This document shows positions 27,166 to 35,160 of a stretch of 64,000 nt of DNA, in pieces. Origin of the DNA: JADGGV01 sp035715725 (GTDB taxonomy: Bacteria; Gemmatimonadota; Gemmatimonadetes; Longimicrobiales; RSA9). The position numbers and the translations under genes were made by a program. The notes beneath the pieces were generated by a model that was not told the origin of the DNA, did not search any database, and saw only the letters and a list, made by a program, of their open reading frames with translations. The DNA is taken from positions 1-64,000 of the forward strand of contig DASTKT010000096.1 in the NCBI GenBank assembly GCA_035715725.1. The letters are read 5' to 3'. Within the stretch, counting starts at the first letter, position 1. Each line of letters begins with the position of its first letter.

Positions 27166-27962
27166 GCGAGGTCTTCTACCTCTACGGCTTCGTCTCGGCC
27201 GACGCGACTCTCCCCGAGCGAGGGCTCGCCGGCCTCGCGGACGCGTCGGTCGAGCTCGTGCCGCTCGACGGCGTCGCCGCGGTGGTCAGCCGGCTCCCCG
27301 CCGCCGACTACGCCCCCGAGCGGCTGGACGAGCGGACCCGGGACCTGCCCTGGGTCGCGGAGCAGGGACTCGCCCACGAGCGCGTCGTCGCCTGGTTCGT
27401 CGACCACGCGCAGATCCTGCCGGTGGCGCTCTTCACGCTGTACTCCTCCCGTGCCACGCTCGTGGAGGATGCCGCGCGGCGCGGCCCGGCGCTGCGCGCC
27501 GCGCTGGCCCGCATGGCCGGCAAGCGGGAGTGGGACCTGAAGGTCGCGTACGCGGGCGACCGGTTGGCGGAGCACCTGGGCGAGGTCTCGGAGGCGGTCG
27601 CGGAGCTCGATCGCCGCATCGCGGAGGCGACCCCGGGCACGCGCTTCCTGCTGCAGCGGAAGCGCGACGAGGTCGTGGAGGCCGAGACGGCGCGAACCGC
27701 GCGGCGTCTCGCCGGCGAGCTCCTCGACTCGGTCGTGGCGGACGCGGACCGATTCGTGCTCGTGCCCGTGGGAGCGAGCGAGGGCACGCTGCCGGTCGTA
27801 CTCAACGCGGCGCTGCTCCTGACGCTCGAGGCGGAGAGCCGCGTCGAGGAGCGGGTCCGGCGGCGCGCCGTCGCGCTCGAGAAGCTGGGGCTGCACGTCT
27901 CCTTCTCCGGACCGTGGGCGCCGTACCGGTTCCTGGAGGAGACGAGCGCGGATGCCGGATGA
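27162..27962 (+). CDS. gvpF: Gas vesicle protein GvpF/GvpL (copy 2)
   Basis: 266 residues, beginning at TTG that overlaps the ArsA-like stop, with GGTGGGAG about 8 bases upstream; a GTG at 27147 in the same frame would add five residues. Hallmarks are VFYLYGFVSAD, AAVVSRLPAADYAPE, ILPVALFTLY and the C-terminal VSFSGPWAPYRFLEE. It is a GvpA-binding accessory protein. It overlaps the following gvpA/J gene by 11 bases. Confidence 0.9.
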   Translation: MSEVFYLYGFVSADATLPERGLAGLADASVELVPLDGVAAVVSRLPAADYAPERLDERTRDLPWVAEQGLAHERVVAWFVDHAQILPVALFTLYSSRATLVEDAARRGPALRAALARMAGKREWDLKVAYAGDRLAEHLGEVSEAVAELDRRIAEATPGTRFLLQRKRDEVVEAETARTARRLAGELLDSVVADADRFVLVPVGASEGTLPVVLNAALLLTLEAESRVEERVRRRAVALEKLGLHVSFSGPWAPYRFLEETSADAG

Positions 27963-28155
27963 GCTGACACTGCAGGACGAGCTCACGCTGGTCGAGCTCG
28001 TCAATCGGGTCCTCGACCGCGGCGTCGTGATCACCGGTGAGGTGACGATCAGCGTCGCGGGCGTGGATCTGGTGTTCCTCGGCCTCGACCTGCTGCTCAC
28101 GTCCGTCGAGACGGCGGTGCAGCGGAAGCGACTGCCGCCGCCACGCACGGAATGA
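27952..28155 (+). CDS. GvpA/GvpJ family minor shell protein (67 aa)
   Basis: Short GvpA-family protein. The conserved block LVELVNRVLDRGVVITGEVTISVAGVDL in part and LTSVETA match the helix-strand-strand-helix core of GvpA/GvpJ/GvpM. The C-terminal tail is short and basic. Its divergence from GvpA at 29558 suggests a GvpJ, GvpM or GvpS role, such as forming tips or setting diameter. It starts inside the end of the preceding gvpF/L gene and its stop overlaps the next start. Confidence 0.85.
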   Translation: MPDELTLQDELTLVELVNRVLDRGVVITGEVTISVAGVDLVFLGLDLLLTSVETAVQRKRLPPPRTE

Positions 28156-28838
28156 GCGGCGCGTACCTCTACTGCATCGCGCCGGCGGGCGTCGTTCCGC
28201 CGGGCGGCCTGGTCGGGCTGGAGGATGCGCCGGTCCGCGTGGCGTCGTTCGGGACGTTCACGGCGTGGTATTCCGAGCTGGACGCGCGGCCCGAGCCGAG
28301 CATCGAGCGAATTCGCCGCCACAACCAGGTGGTCGAGGCCGCGCTCACGGAGGAGGCGACGCCGGTACCGGCCCGCTTCGGGCAGTGGTTCACGGCACCG
28401 GCGGCGCTCGAGGAGAAGCTGCGCGAGGGCGCTGCCGTGCACGAGGAATCGTTGCGGCGCGTGGCCGGCGCGGTCGAATTCGGGCTGCGCGTGGCGGAGC
28501 TCGCGGCGCCGCCGGCGAGCGCTCCGGCGGCCGTTCCCGAGGCGACGACGGGCCGCGCGTACCTCGAGGCGTTGGCTGCGCGCGCGGCCGCGGACCGCTC
28601 GCGGGAAGAACGTGGCCGGGAGATTGCAACGCGCATTGCCTCCGTTCTCGGTCCTGCCGTGCGTCAGGAGCGCGTCGAGAGCGCGCAGTCACGTCACGAG
28701 GTGGTACGCATTGCGCACCTCGTCGCCCGACGGGACGTCGAGCCGTACCGCGCCGGCGTGGCGGAGGTGCGGCGCCGCTACCCGGAACTGCGGTTCTTGC
28801 TGAGCGGCCCCTGGCCGCCCTACTCCTTCGCGGCATGA
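28152..28838 (+). CDS. gvpL: Gas vesicle protein GvpF/GvpL (copy 3)
   Basis: 228 residues. It starts AYLYCIAPAG, has PVPARFGQWF in the middle, and ends LLSGPWPPYSFAA, the same C-terminal signature as the other two copies. It is the shortest and most Ala/Arg-rich copy. It is an accessory protein for vesicle shell assembly. Both ends overlap the neighbouring gas-vesicle genes by 4 bases. Confidence 0.88.
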   Translation: MSGAYLYCIAPAGVVPPGGLVGLEDAPVRVASFGTFTAWYSELDARPEPSIERIRRHNQVVEAALTEEATPVPARFGQWFTAPAALEEKLREGAAVHEESLRRVAGAVEFGLRVAELAAPPASAPAAVPEATTGRAYLEALAARAAADRSREERGREIATRIASVLGPAVRQERVESAQSRHEVVRIAHLVARRDVEPYRAGVAEVRRRYPELRFLLSGPWPPYSFAA

Positions 28839-29197
28839 GTGGTGAGCGGGAGCGCGCGGCGGATGCGGCTCGCGTCGAGGCGGATGATCCCGGCCTCTTC
28901 GCAGCCGAGCTGAAGGACCTCGCGCCGGCATTGCCCAGCCGGATCGAGGCCCGATCCGACAACATCGAAGCGGGTCTCGCGAAGCTGGTCCTTACGCTTC
29001 TCGAGTTCGTCCGACAGATTCTGGAGCACCAGGCGGTGCGGCGGATGGAAGGCGGCACGCTGTCGGACGCCGAGATCGAGGAGGTCGGTCTCGCGCTGCT
29101 GAAGCTGAAGGAACGGCTGGTCGAGATCGAAGACGTGTTCGGCTTGAGCAGGGAGGATCTGAACATCGACCTCGGCCCGCTCGGACGACTCCTCTGA
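28835..29197 (+). CDS. gvpK: Gas vesicle protein GvpK
   Basis: 120 residues, the usual GvpK length. It has the conserved helical block NIEAGLAKLVLTLLEFVRQI followed by LEHQAVRRMEGGTLSDAEIEE in part, and a C-terminal DLNIDLGPLGRLL. GvpK is required for gas-vesicle formation, with an unclear role. The ATG overlaps the preceding stop. Confidence 0.95.
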   Translation: MSGERERAADAARVEADDPGLFAAELKDLAPALPSRIEARSDNIEAGLAKLVLTLLEFVRQILEHQAVRRMEGGTLSDAEIEEVGLALLKLKERLVEIEDVFGLSREDLNIDLGPLGRLL

Positions 29198-29212
29198 CCG
29201 AAAGCGAACCGC

Positions 29213-29524
29213 TTGGCTGAGCGCTACGACCTGGGCCCGCATCGCTCGCAGGGCCTCGTGGACATCCTGGACCGGATCCTGGACAAGGGGCTGGTGATCG
29301 CGGGGGACATCCGCGTCCACCTGGCCAACGTCGAGCTGCTGACGATCCAGATCCGGCTCCTGGTGTGTTCGGTCGACAAGGCCGACGAGATCGGGCTGAA
29401 CTGGTGGCGGTCCGATCCGTACTTCAGCGGGCGACGCGACGTCGCACAGCTCGAATCGATCGACGACCGGCTGGGGCGGCTGGAGGCGAAGCTGGCCGCT
29501 CTCGAGCCACGGCCGGCGGAGTAG
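29213..29524 (+). CDS. gvpJ: GvpA/GvpJ family protein (103 aa)
   Basis: A GvpA-family core (GLVDILDRILDKGLVIAGDI, then VELLTIQIRLLVCSVDKA) is followed by a 40-residue tail with a coiled-coil end (LESIDDRLGRLEAKLAALE). The tail and the VRLLV-type core suit GvpJ or a similar minor shell component rather than the main rib protein. It begins at TTG, 15 bases after gvpK. Confidence 0.87.
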   Translation: MAERYDLGPHRSQGLVDILDRILDKGLVIAGDIRVHLANVELLTIQIRLLVCSVDKADEIGLNWWRSDPYFSGRRDVAQLESIDDRLGRLEAKLAALEPRPAE

Positions 29525-29557
29525 GACTCACCCTCTCTCGAGCGACGGAGACCCGTT

Positions 29558-29854
29558 ATGGCGGTGGAAAGGGCACCGGCTGGTACCAGCCTGATCGACG
29601 TTCTGGACCGGGTGTTGGACAAAGGGATCGTCATCGACGCGTACGTCCGCGTCTCGTTGGTGGGGATCGACCTGGTCAGCGTCGAGGCCCGAATCGTCGT
29701 CGCATCCGTGGAGACGTACCTGAAGTACGCGGAGGCGATCGGCATGACGGGTGTGGCGTCCCGGCCGCTCGTCGCTCCCCCAGGACAGCCGGACCTGGAG
29801 CGGGTCATGGCCGAGAACGTCGAGCTCCGGCGGCGCCTCGAAGAGTTGAGCTGA
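29558..29854 (+). CDS. gvpA: GvpA major gas-vesicle shell protein
   Basis: 98 residues. The core SLIDVLDRVLDKGIVIDAYV, RVSLVGIDLVSVEARIVVAS and VETYLKYAEAIGM is very close to canonical GvpA, so it is the best candidate for the main rib protein. The C-terminal tail is longer than in the roughly 70-residue cyanobacterial GvpA and is charged (LERVMAENVELRRRLEELS). GGAGA lies before the ATG. The histidine kinase starts one base after its stop. Confidence 0.94.
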   Translation: MAVERAPAGTSLIDVLDRVLDKGIVIDAYVRVSLVGIDLVSVEARIVVASVETYLKYAEAIGMTGVASRPLVAPPGQPDLERVMAENVELRRRLEELS

Positions 29855-29855
29855 C

Positions 29856-32012
29856 GTGTCCGTGGGATCCCGTTCCCTGGAGGCGCTGACCGCGGACCTC
29901 CTGGAGCGGCTCGCCCAGGTCGACGAGGTCCTCCCGGCATGCTCGCTCGTCCTGGAGCGAGTGGCCGCGGAGGCAGGGGTCGGCCGGGCACTGGCGCTCG
30001 TGCGCGTCGAAGACTCGGTCCGCGGGGTGGGCGTCGGGGTGGCGGACGAGCGCGTCGGCGCCATCGCGGCGTCGGCCCGGCTGGGCGAAGGGCCGTTCGC
30101 CGACTGCCTGCGGGGAGCCCAGCCCACGCCGCTCCCCGACGCCGTCGAGCTCGTCGGCTTCGGCGGCGTCGCCGTGCCGTTCCGCGGGGTGGGCGACAAG
30201 CCGCTCGGCTGCGCATTTTTCGAGCTGGACTGCGTGGATGACCGCGTGGACGTGCTCGCGGGCCTCCTTCGGCGGTGTGGGCCGGCCATCGGCCGTTGCG
30301 CGCAGCTCGAGGCCACCCGCGGCCGCCTTACCCGCATGGCGCGCCAGCGCGATCTCCTCACGGGCATCGTCGACGCGCTCCCCGACCCGGTCCTCCTGAC
30401 CAGCGCCGACAACTCGATCCTGCTGGCCAATCGGCGCGCGGAGCGGCTCTTCTCCTTCTCCACCGAGGACAACGACGGCCGCCGGCGCGCGATCCAGATC
30501 AACACGTTGCTCTTCAGCTCGTTCCTGACCCGCGCGGTCATCGGCCAGGGCGGGGAGCCGGCGGGACGCGAGTTGAACCTGGTGGATCCGACGGACGGCT
30601 CCGACCTGGTGTTCGAGGTGCTGTCCTATCCGCTGCCGCCGAGCACCGCGCCGGCGGACTCCGTCCTGTCCATCCTGCGCGACATCACCGACCTGAAGCG
30701 GGCCGTCACGCAGCTGGAGGACCAATTCCGGCGCTCCCGCATCGCGGAGCACCAGGCCCGCCGGGAGCGCGACCAGCTCGACGCCATCCTCGAGAACGTC
30801 AGCGACCCGATCCTGGTCACGGACGAGCAGTCGAACATCATCCTCATGAACCCGGAAGCGGACCGCCTGTTCGTGGTGCCGTCCGACGGCGAGGCGAATT
30901 CCCCGGCCAGCCGCGCGGTCCAGGCGAACGACACCCGGTTCACGACGCACATCAGCGATTTCCTGCTGCGGGACGAGGCGCGCCGCGTGGTGAAGCTGAC
31001 GATCACGGATCCCGATACGGGGAACGAGATCCCGGTGGAGGTCGCCAGCAGCAAGATCCTGGACTCGCGCGGTGAGCCGCGTGCGATCGTGAGCATCGTG
31101 CACGATCTGGCGCAGCTCGTGGAGAACGAGCGGCTGGCGGGGGAGCTCGGCCAGCTGAACGCGGAGCTCGAGAGCCGAATCCGGCGGGCGACGGTGGACC
31201 TCGAAGAGCGCAACCGTCGCCTGGAGTGGCAGAGCTACGAGCTGGAGCGGGCCTACCGGCTCAAGAGCGAGTTCCTGGCGAGCATGTCCCACGAGCTGCG
31301 CACGCCGATCAACGTGATCCTCGGCTACACGTCGCTGGCGCGCGAGCGGATCTACGGCGAGCTGACGCTCGAGCAGGACGAGGCGCTCGGTAAGGTCTAC
31401 GGCACGTCGCAGCACCTGCTGGAGCTGATCAACGACATCCTGGACCTGTCGAAGATCGAGGCGGGCAAGATGCCGGTCCACCTCGAGGTCGTCAGCATCG
31501 ACGAGATCGTCCAGGAGCTGTCGGAGACGGTCAAGCCGATGCTGGCGAGAAAGGTGCTGGACTACGAGGCGTCGGTCGAGTCGGGGCTGCCGCCGCTCCT
31601 GACGGACCGGACCAAGCTGAAGCAGATCCTGCTGAACCTGTTGTCGAACGCCATCAAGTTCACGCACGAGGGGAAGATCCGCGTCGAGGCGCGCGGTGGC
31701 CTCGGCGACCGGATCCAGCTCGTGGTCGAGGATACCGGGATCGGCATCCGGGCCGATCATCTCGAGCTCATCTTCGAGGACTTCCGGCAGGTGGACCAAT
31801 CCCGCACCCGGGAGTACGGCGGGACCGGGCTCGGCCTGTCCATCACGAAGAAGCTGCTCACGCTCCTCGGCGGGGTCATCTCCGTCGAAAGCGAGTACGG
31901 CCAGGGCTCCCGCTTCACGGTCGAGCTGCCGCTTCGGACGGAGGCCGGCTCCCTCGAGGACCAGGTCCGTCGCGCCGTCGTGGAGGCCGACCGCGCCGTC
32001 GTGAAGCCGTAG
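29856..32012 (+). CDS. Soluble GAF-PAS-PAS histidine kinase
   Basis: 718 residues without membrane helices. An N-terminal GAF-like domain (about 20-150) is followed by PAS 1 (about 165-290), PAS 2 (about 305-430), a short coiled coil, HisKA with His479 in ASMSHELRTPINVILGY, and an ATPase domain (DTGIGIRADHLELIFEDFRQ, GGTGLGLSITKKLL). The GTG start lies one base after the gvpA stop. It may control buoyancy in response to a cytosolic cue such as redox, light or oxygen. No response regulator is adjacent. Confidence 0.92.
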   Translation: MSVGSRSLEALTADLLERLAQVDEVLPACSLVLERVAAEAGVGRALALVRVEDSVRGVGVGVADERVGAIAASARLGEGPFADCLRGAQPTPLPDAVELVGFGGVAVPFRGVGDKPLGCAFFELDCVDDRVDVLAGLLRRCGPAIGRCAQLEATRGRLTRMARQRDLLTGIVDALPDPVLLTSADNSILLANRRAERLFSFSTEDNDGRRRAIQINTLLFSSFLTRAVIGQGGEPAGRELNLVDPTDGSDLVFEVLSYPLPPSTAPADSVLSILRDITDLKRAVTQLEDQFRRSRIAEHQARRERDQLDAILENVSDPILVTDEQSNIILMNPEADRLFVVPSDGEANSPASRAVQANDTRFTTHISDFLLRDEARRVVKLTITDPDTGNEIPVEVASSKILDSRGEPRAIVSIVHDLAQLVENERLAGELGQLNAELESRIRRATVDLEERNRRLEWQSYELERAYRLKSEFLASMSHELRTPINVILGYTSLARERIYGELTLEQDEALGKVYGTSQHLLELINDILDLSKIEAGKMPVHLEVVSIDEIVQELSETVKPMLARKVLDYEASVESGLPPLLTDRTKLKQILLNLLSNAIKFTHEGKIRVEARGGLGDRIQLVVEDTGIGIRADHLELIFEDFRQVDQSRTREYGGTGLGLSITKKLLTLLGGVISVESEYGQGSRFTVELPLRTEAGSLEDQVRRAVVEADRAVVKP

Positions 32013-32051
32013 CAGGACGTCGGCTCGCGCCGGTCCGCGAGGAAGGGTTCC

Positions 32052-33188
32052 ATGCGTCCCCGGATCTCGGTCGCCCTCACGGCACTCGTCCTCCTCTTCT
32101 TCCTGCAGGCCCATCGTGATTTTGCCGCGCTGCTCGTCGGCGGCGCCGCGGTCCCGCCCGCGGCGCGGAGCGCGGCCCTGTTGTCTCTGGTGCTGCTGTT
32201 CCTGCCGCTCCTGCCCTTCACCCTGCGTTGGAGTCGAACCTGGCTCGTCGTCGCGACCGCCGTGACCGCGACCGCCGCCCGCCTCGCCCTCGCCGCCGCC
32301 GCGCCGCGCCCGGCGCTGCAGGCGCCGCTCGCCGCGCTGACGATGGCCGCCGGTGCCCTCTACCTCGGCGTCGGCGTCGGACTCCTCCCTCGTCGCAGCA
32401 TCGCCGGCGGCGCCGCGCTGGCCGTGTTCCTCGACGTGGCGACGCGCTGGGCCGACGCGGCCGGAGCGGGGACCGGGAGTCCCGCGATCGGGCTGGGCCT
32501 CACGCTCGCCGCACTCCTCGCCACGCTGGCGTGGGTGACCCCGCGCGCCGGTGCCCAGACCGAGGAGGCCAGCCTGGAGCGGCGCGCCGGCGGGCTCCGG
32601 AGCCGGGGCGCCGTCGCCTTTGGCGTCATCGTCTTCCTCGAGAGTGCCGTGCTCGCCAGCCCCGACGTCGGTGCGGCCGTGACGGGGAGTTCGTTTTCCG
32701 ACGTGGCGGTGGCGATGGCCGTCGTCGCCCTCGGCGCCGGGCTCTGGCTGCTGGGCGGCGGTGGGCCGACGCGCCTGTACCGCCCGCGCCTTCTCCTCAT
32801 GGGGGGCACGGCGGCGGGCGCCGCCGCGCTGGCCGAGTCCGTCGGCGGAATGGCGGCCGGGGCGTTGCTCCTGGTCGGCCACGCGTGCGCGCTCCTGCTG
32901 CTCGGCCGCGCGCTGGCGCCGGCGAGCGGGCGGCGGGAGGCCTCCACCGTCGTGGCCGGCCTGAGCGTGCTGATCCTGCTCGACGGCGCGCTCGCGCTCT
33001 CCATGAGCCGCGGCGGCGGTCTCGAGGCCTGGCTGGTCTTCGTCCTCGCCGGCGTCCTCCTCACCGCCGCGCTCTTGCTCATCCCGCGCCCCCAGCCCGC
33101 GCCGCCCCTGCTCCCGCGGGCGATGGGGCAAGCCGCGCTCGGCGCCTCCCTGGTGACGGCGGTCCTGCTGCTCGTCCTCCGCCATTGA
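32052..33188 (+). CDS. Polytopic membrane protein, unknown function
   Basis: 378 residues, very hydrophobic, with about ten predicted helices rich in Ala, Leu and Val and short loops. One longer loop at about 168-190 (RAGAQTEEASLERRAGGLR) is charged. No family motif is recognised. It follows the kinase by 39 bases and precedes the strong terminator at 33262, so it is probably the last gene of the gas-vesicle unit. A sensor or transporter role cannot be decided. Confidence 0.75.
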   Translation: MRPRISVALTALVLLFFLQAHRDFAALLVGGAAVPPAARSAALLSLVLLFLPLLPFTLRWSRTWLVVATAVTATAARLALAAAAPRPALQAPLAALTMAAGALYLGVGVGLLPRRSIAGGAALAVFLDVATRWADAAGAGTGSPAIGLGLTLAALLATLAWVTPRAGAQTEEASLERRAGGLRSRGAVAFGVIVFLESAVLASPDVGAAVTGSSFSDVAVAMAVVALGAGLWLLGGGGPTRLYRPRLLLMGGTAAGAAALAESVGGMAAGALLLVGHACALLLLGRALAPASGRREASTVVAGLSVLILLDGALALSMSRGGGLEAWLVFVLAGVLLTAALLLIPRPQPAPPLLPRAMGQAALGASLVTAVLLLVLRH

Positions 33189-33261
33189 GCCGCGGGGCCC
33201 GGCGGGCACGGCGCCGCCGATCCGGTGGCTCCAGGAGGGCCGTGTCGATGCGGCGAGACGC

Positions 33262-33298
33262 AAGACGGCCGCGGCGGGACTCCCGCCGCGGCCGTCTT
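33262..33298. terminator. Strong bidirectional terminator
   Basis: A perfect 18-bp inverted repeat (left arm 33262-33279, right arm 33281-33298), practically a GACTC-type loop, begins AAGACGG and ends CCGTCTTATT. The short T/A runs at both ends let it serve both the plus-strand gas-vesicle unit and the convergent minus-strand permease. Confidence 0.8.
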
Positions 33299-33321
33299 AT
33301 TCCGCGCTTCCGCGCTGTCGG

Positions 33322-34893
33322 TCAGTCGCCGAGCCGATCGCTCGTGGCCAGGCGCCGTTCCCCTCTCATGGCCTGCACGCGGCTGTGCTGCCGGCCGTAG
33401 AAGAAGTAGAGCGCCATGCCGATCACCAGCCAGATGATGAGGCGCAGCCAGGTGTCGAACGGGAGGGCGACCATCATCAGCAGCGAGACCGCGATCCCCA
33501 TGATCGGCACGAACGGCACCGCCGGCGTGCGGAACGGGCGCGGCAGATCCGGCCGCGTCCTGCGCAGCACCCAGATCCCGGCGCACACGATCACGAACGC
33601 CAGCAGCGTTCCGATGCTCACGAGCTCGCCGAGGATCGAGATCGGGATGAGCGCCGCGAAGATCGCCACGAAGATGCCGACGAAGATCGACGACACCCAC
33701 GGGGTGCGGAAGCGCGGATGGATCGCGCTCGCCCAGCGCGGCAGCAGCCCGTCGTGCGACATCGAGTAGAAGATGCGGGACTGGCCGAGGAGCATCACGA
33801 CCATCGTGCTGCTCAGGCCCGCGATCGCCCCGAGCTTGACCAGGAAGCTCCCCCAGGCCACACCCGTCTTGTCGATGCCGATCGCGATCGGGTCGGGCAC
33901 GCCCAGCTGCGTGTACTTGAGCAGCCCGGTGAGCACGCCGGCGACGAGGATGTAGAGGATCGTGCAGATGACGAGCGAGCCCAGGATCCCGACGGGCATG
34001 TCCTTCTGCGGGTTCTTCGCCTCCTGCGCGGCCGTGGAGACCGCGTCGAAGCCAATGTAGGCGAAGAAGATGACGCCGGCCGCGCGGGCCACGCCGGACC
34101 AGCCGTACTTCCCGAACCCGCCCTCGTTCGGCGGCAGGAAGGGAGTCCAGTTCGACTTCGCCTCCGGCATGTGCTGCATGAGGTAGTAGCCGCCGAGCCC
34201 GATGAAGACCAGCAGCACGCACACCTTCACGATCACGATGAAGGAGTTGAAGTTCGCCGACTCCTTGATGCCGATCACCAGGATCGTCGTCACGAGCGCG
34301 ATCCCGAAAAATGCCACCAGGTTGAAGATGCCGGTCTGGTGCGGCAGCGTCGCGGGGTCGATCCCGGCCGCCTGCAGCGACGGAGCGATCCGGGAGAGCA
34401 GCTCCCACTTGCCGTTGTGGAGCACCCATTCCGTTCCGGGCGTGCCGGCGAGCTTCGGCGGGATGCGGATGCCGAAGTCCTGAAGGAAGCTCACGACGTA
34501 GCCGCTCCAGCCCGAGGCCACGGTGGCAGCGCCGAAGGCGTACTCCAGGATCAGGTCCCAGCCGATGATCCAGGCGAAGATCTCGCCCAGCGTGGCGTAG
34601 CCGTACGTGTACGCCGAGCCCGCCACCGGGATCATGGCGGCGAACTCTGCGTAACAGAGCCCCGCGAAGACGCAGGCGATGGCCGCCAGCACGAACGAGA
34701 GGACGATCGCCGGGCCGGCGTAGTTGGCGGCCGCGGCCCCGGTCAGCACGAAGATCCCCGTGCCGATGATGGCGCCGATCCCGAGGGAGATCAGGTTGGT
34801 GGCGCCGAGCGCGCGTCGCAGGCTGTGAGCGCCCTCTTCGCCCGCCTCCGTCATGATGGTGTCGATCGGCTTCGTCGCGAGAAGGTCTGCCAT
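33322..34893 (-). CDS. APC-family amino-acid permease
   Basis: 523 residues with about 12 membrane helices. Helix 1 carries the APC signature (SLGIGAIIGTGIFVLTG) and helix 6 the block FFAYIGFDAVSTAAQEAKNP, typical of the cationic-amino-acid/CAT branch. It should import amino acids by proton symport; the substrate is not readable. The ATG at 34893 follows AGGAGAG. It stands alone with its own promoter region upstream (34894-35160). Confidence 0.9.
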   Translation of the reverse strand: MADLLATKPIDTIMTEAGEEGAHSLRRALGATNLISLGIGAIIGTGIFVLTGAAAANYAGPAIVLSFVLAAIACVFAGLCYAEFAAMIPVAGSAYTYGYATLGEIFAWIIGWDLILEYAFGAATVASGWSGYVVSFLQDFGIRIPPKLAGTPGTEWVLHNGKWELLSRIAPSLQAAGIDPATLPHQTGIFNLVAFFGIALVTTILVIGIKESANFNSFIVIVKVCVLLVFIGLGGYYLMQHMPEAKSNWTPFLPPNEGGFGKYGWSGVARAAGVIFFAYIGFDAVSTAAQEAKNPQKDMPVGILGSLVICTILYILVAGVLTGLLKYTQLGVPDPIAIGIDKTGVAWGSFLVKLGAIAGLSSTMVVMLLGQSRIFYSMSHDGLLPRWASAIHPRFRTPWVSSIFVGIFVAIFAALIPISILGELVSIGTLLAFVIVCAGIWVLRRTRPDLPRPFRTPAVPFVPIMGIAVSLLMMVALPFDTWLRLIIWLVIGMALYFFYGRQHSRVQAMRGERRLATSDRLGD

Positions 34894-35160
34894 TCCGCTC
34901 TCCTGTGCTGGAGATCTCCGGCGCGCCGGCCTCGGCACGGGGCCACCGGACCCGAGTTCATTCCCCCGCCCGCCTCGGCGCGGCGCGGGTCACCGCGTGT
35001 CGCACCCGGGATCCGCCGACCAGCCCGAAACCCACGCGACGCCCTGGCGTCCGGGGCCGGATCGGACCCGCACGCCGGAAGGCGTGCCCGGGTTGTGAAT
35101 GGTGTGGCAGAAGGCGTAGAAGTTGGCCTCCGGAGCCATGCTCCGCAAGAGCGGTTCGCG

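Noticed and set aside
29805..33263. 1152-residue minus-strand frame over gvpA, the kinase and the membrane gene
   Set aside because: It is antisense to well-supported genes and has repetitive charged composition.
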